A stretch of DNA of 5,694 nt from Bacillota bacterium (GTDB lineage: Bacteria > Bacillota > DSM-12270 > Thermacetogeniales > Thermacetogeniaceae): positions 1 through 5,694 of the forward strand of contig DAOURU010000083.1 of NCBI GenBank assembly GCA_030627585.1, read 5' to 3'. Positions 4,194-5,694 of this stretch are shown here, piece by piece. Under the pieces are notes generated by a model. It saw nothing but the letters and a program-made list of their open reading frames with translations. It did not search any database and had not been told where the DNA came from. Numbering within the stretch: the first letter of the stretch is position 1; every line of letters begins with the position of its first letter. The position numbers and the translations under genes were made by a program.

Positions 4194-5694
4194 GTGGAGA
4201 AGTTTGGGTTGGCCGTACGCGGTGGTGGGGAGATCCCCCTCAAGAGCGTAACAATTACCGGGGAATTGCAACTTTCCTTTGCCCGCATCATCCTCGTCCA
4301 GTGCTACGAAAACAACGGCAGCGAAAGCATCGAAGCCATCTATACTTTTCCCATACCTGACACTGCCGCGGTGTTGGGTTTCAAGGCGCGCACCGGTGAC
4401 AGAACCATCGAGGGGAAGATCATAGAACGGGAAGAGGCCCTTAAGGTTTACCGGGACGCCGTCCGGGCGGGCGACGGGGCGGTGCTTCTGGAGCAGCACC
4501 GGCCCAACATTTTTTATGTCTCGGTCGGGCGGTTGCTGCCGGGCGAGAGCATTGAAATCGAGATCTCCTACCTGGAAGAACTGAAGTGCCAGGACCGGGA
4601 GCTGAGGCTGACGATCCCGATGGTGGTGGCTCCCAGGTATATACCCGGCTTCAAGACCGGGGAGAAGAGAGGCCCGGGGTGGGCGGATCCGACCGATCGC
4701 GTGCCTGATGCAGACTTCATCACTCCGGTGATCGGAGAGGCAGACTACCGGGCAGCCCTGGACCTGAAGGCGGTTGTCCCGCCGGCGACCCGCTTTGAAT
4801 CCCCCACCCATGGGATCAGGGTGGACTGGACCGGCGAGAACACCGCCCGGATTAGCTTTGTGGGGGCGCCAGCGGCAATGGACTCTGATTTCATCCTGGT
4901 CTGCGCCTTAAGCGAGGAGATCGGTTCGGGCGGCGTGGTTTATTTCAAGAACGAGGAGGAAAAGCTGCTGCACCTGATGTTTCTTCCGGAACTGGAGCCG
5001 CAGGCCGAACCCAGCGGGAAGACCTACATCTTCATGCTCGACGTCTCCGGCTCGATGATGGGAGAAAAATTAGAGCAGGCGAAAGGCGCCCTTCAGCTCT
5101 GCCTGAGAAACCTTACCGGCGCCGACAGCTTTAATGTCATTGCCTTCAATCACGCCTGCACCCGTTTTGCAAAAAGAGCCCTCCCGTTTAATCAGCGGCA
5201 GCTTGACCGGGCCGGCCGCTGGATTGAGGGGCTCCAGGCTTCGGGCGGAACAGAGATCCTGGAGCCCTTCGCCTCCTGCCTGGAGGACCGTGGTTCCGGC
5301 GACAGCATCATTCTCCTCTTCACCGACGGCCAGGTGGGCAACGAGCGGGAGGTCCTGGCCTTCGTCCGGCGGCGCCTCAAAGGGAGGAGGGTCTTTACCT
5401 TTGGAATTGACACCGCCGTAAACAGCTACTTCCTCAACGAGTTGGCCCGGATAGGACGGGGGAGGGCGGAGTTCGTCTTTCCCGGCGAGCGAATCGAGGA
5501 CAAAGTTTTAAGGCAGTTTTCCCGCATCGTATCACCCGCTGTTGAAGGGGCGCGGATCGACTGGGGCGGCAACAGGGTGGAGGACTGCTACCCCCGCGGG
5601 ATCGACCTTATCTTTAACCTGGAGCCGCTCCATGTTTTTGCGCGGGTGAAAGGTGAGCCCGGGGGGGACGTAATCCTCAGGGGGAGGCTGCGGG
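4194..5694 (+). CDS. VIT and von Willebrand factor A domain protein (VWA5A-like), N-terminal 500 residues
   Basis: The visible 500 residues start at the GTG behind AGGAGGT and run off the right edge. Residues about 1-130 are a VIT domain (as in inter-alpha-trypsin inhibitor heavy chains), with IEAIYTFPIPDTAAV, EREEALKVYRDAV, LLEQHRPNIFYVSVGRLLPGE and EISYLEEL in the standard order. A linker domain (about 135-270) includes LTIPMVVAPRY. The VWA domain (about 276-450) has an intact metal-ion-dependent adhesion site: Asp283-x-Ser285-x-Ser287, Thr353 in GGTEIL and Asp378 in FTDGQ. VWA domains bind partner proteins through a bridging Mg2+. No signal peptide or membrane helix is seen, so the protein is probably cytoplasmic, like eukaryotic VWA5A. 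Family members of this architecture are usually about 700-800 residues, so roughly a third is missing. Cellular role in bacteria is not established. The MerR gene upstream suggests an inducible function. Confidence 0.95.
   Translation, partial: MEKFGLAVRGGGEIPLKSVTITGELQLSFARIILVQCYENNGSESIEAIYTFPIPDTAAVLGFKARTGDRTIEGKIIEREEALKVYRDAVRAGDGAVLLEQHRPNIFYVSVGRLLPGESIEIEISYLEELKCQDRELRLTIPMVVAPRYIPGFKTGEKRGPGWADPTDRVPDADFITPVIGEADYRAALDLKAVVPPATRFESPTHGIRVDWTGENTARISFVGAPAAMDSDFILVCALSEEIGSGGVVYFKNEEEKLLHLMFLPELEPQAEPSGKTYIFMLDVSGSMMGEKLEQAKGALQLCLRNLTGADSFNVIAFNHACTRFAKRALPFNQRQLDRAGRWIEGLQASGGTEILEPFASCLEDRGSGDSIILLFTDGQVGNEREVLAFVRRRLKGRRVFTFGIDTAVNSYFLNELARIGRGRAEFVFPGERIEDKVLRQFSRIVSPAVEGARIDWGGNRVEDCYPRGIDLIFNLEPLHVFARVKGEPGGDVILRGRLR

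Noticed and set aside
4122..4811. A 229-codon minus-strand reading frame
   Set aside because: It lies fully antisense to the VIT domain, whose family motifs are unmistakable on the plus strand. High G+C codon use keeps the antisense frame open.
1..5694. CRISPR array, tRNA or rRNA gene
   Set aside because: No regularly spaced repeats of 24-40 bases and no tRNA or rRNA signature sequences were seen on either strand.

Overview
The window looks like bacterial chromosome from an anaerobic, possibly thermophilic member of the Firmicutes (Clostridia, in the broad Pelotomaculum/Desulfotomaculum direction). This is inferred from strong AGGAGG ribosome sites, frequent GTG starts, moderately high G+C genes beside AT-rich gaps, and a YwgA-like/HD-hydrolase pair of the kind I recall from Bacillus. 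No taxonomic marker is present, so treat the placement as a guess.

Layout. (1) Positions 1-1103, minus strand: a two-gene operon encoding a small YwgA-like protein and an HD-superfamily phosphohydrolase (SAMHD1/dGTPase-like fold). The two overlap by four bases (GTGA), and the HD gene runs off the left edge. (2) Positions 1233-2019: a compact unit holding one REP-associated (Y1/HUH) tyrosine transposase gene, bounded by inverted repeats of 28 bases that match at 25 positions. A 9-11 base tandem repeat abuts its right end. (3) Positions 2124-2308: a short region with remnants of a small frameshifted reading frame and a GC-rich palindrome. (4) Positions 2309-3069, minus strand: a type II toxin-antitoxin module (ribbon-helix-helix antitoxin followed by PIN-domain toxin) with a recognisable promoter. 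Direct repeats lie over and downstream of its -10 box, the expected arrangement for autorepression. (5) Positions 3070-3490: no confident gene; one minus-strand frame reads like a decayed protein. (6) Positions 3491-5694, plus strand: a MerR-family regulator followed by a long VIT + VWA domain protein that runs off the right edge.

The clearest regulatory picture is in part 6. The merR promoter has an 18-base spacer between its -35 and -10 boxes, and a perfect 7+7 base inverted repeat fills that spacer, which is the classic MerR operator position. The regulator therefore probably controls its own transcription and that of the VIT-VWA gene, since only 68 bases and no terminator separate them. 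The VIT-VWA protein resembles the cytosolic VWA5A-type architecture and keeps a complete MIDAS metal site.

The middle of the window (transposase unit, toxin-antitoxin pair, gene debris) has the character of an accessory island between two more conventional operons. I did not find a CRISPR array, an RNA gene or an obviously new multi-gene system. The most unusual items are the MerR/VIT-VWA circuit, the inverted-repeat-bounded transposase, and the YwgA-like/HD pair of unknown function.
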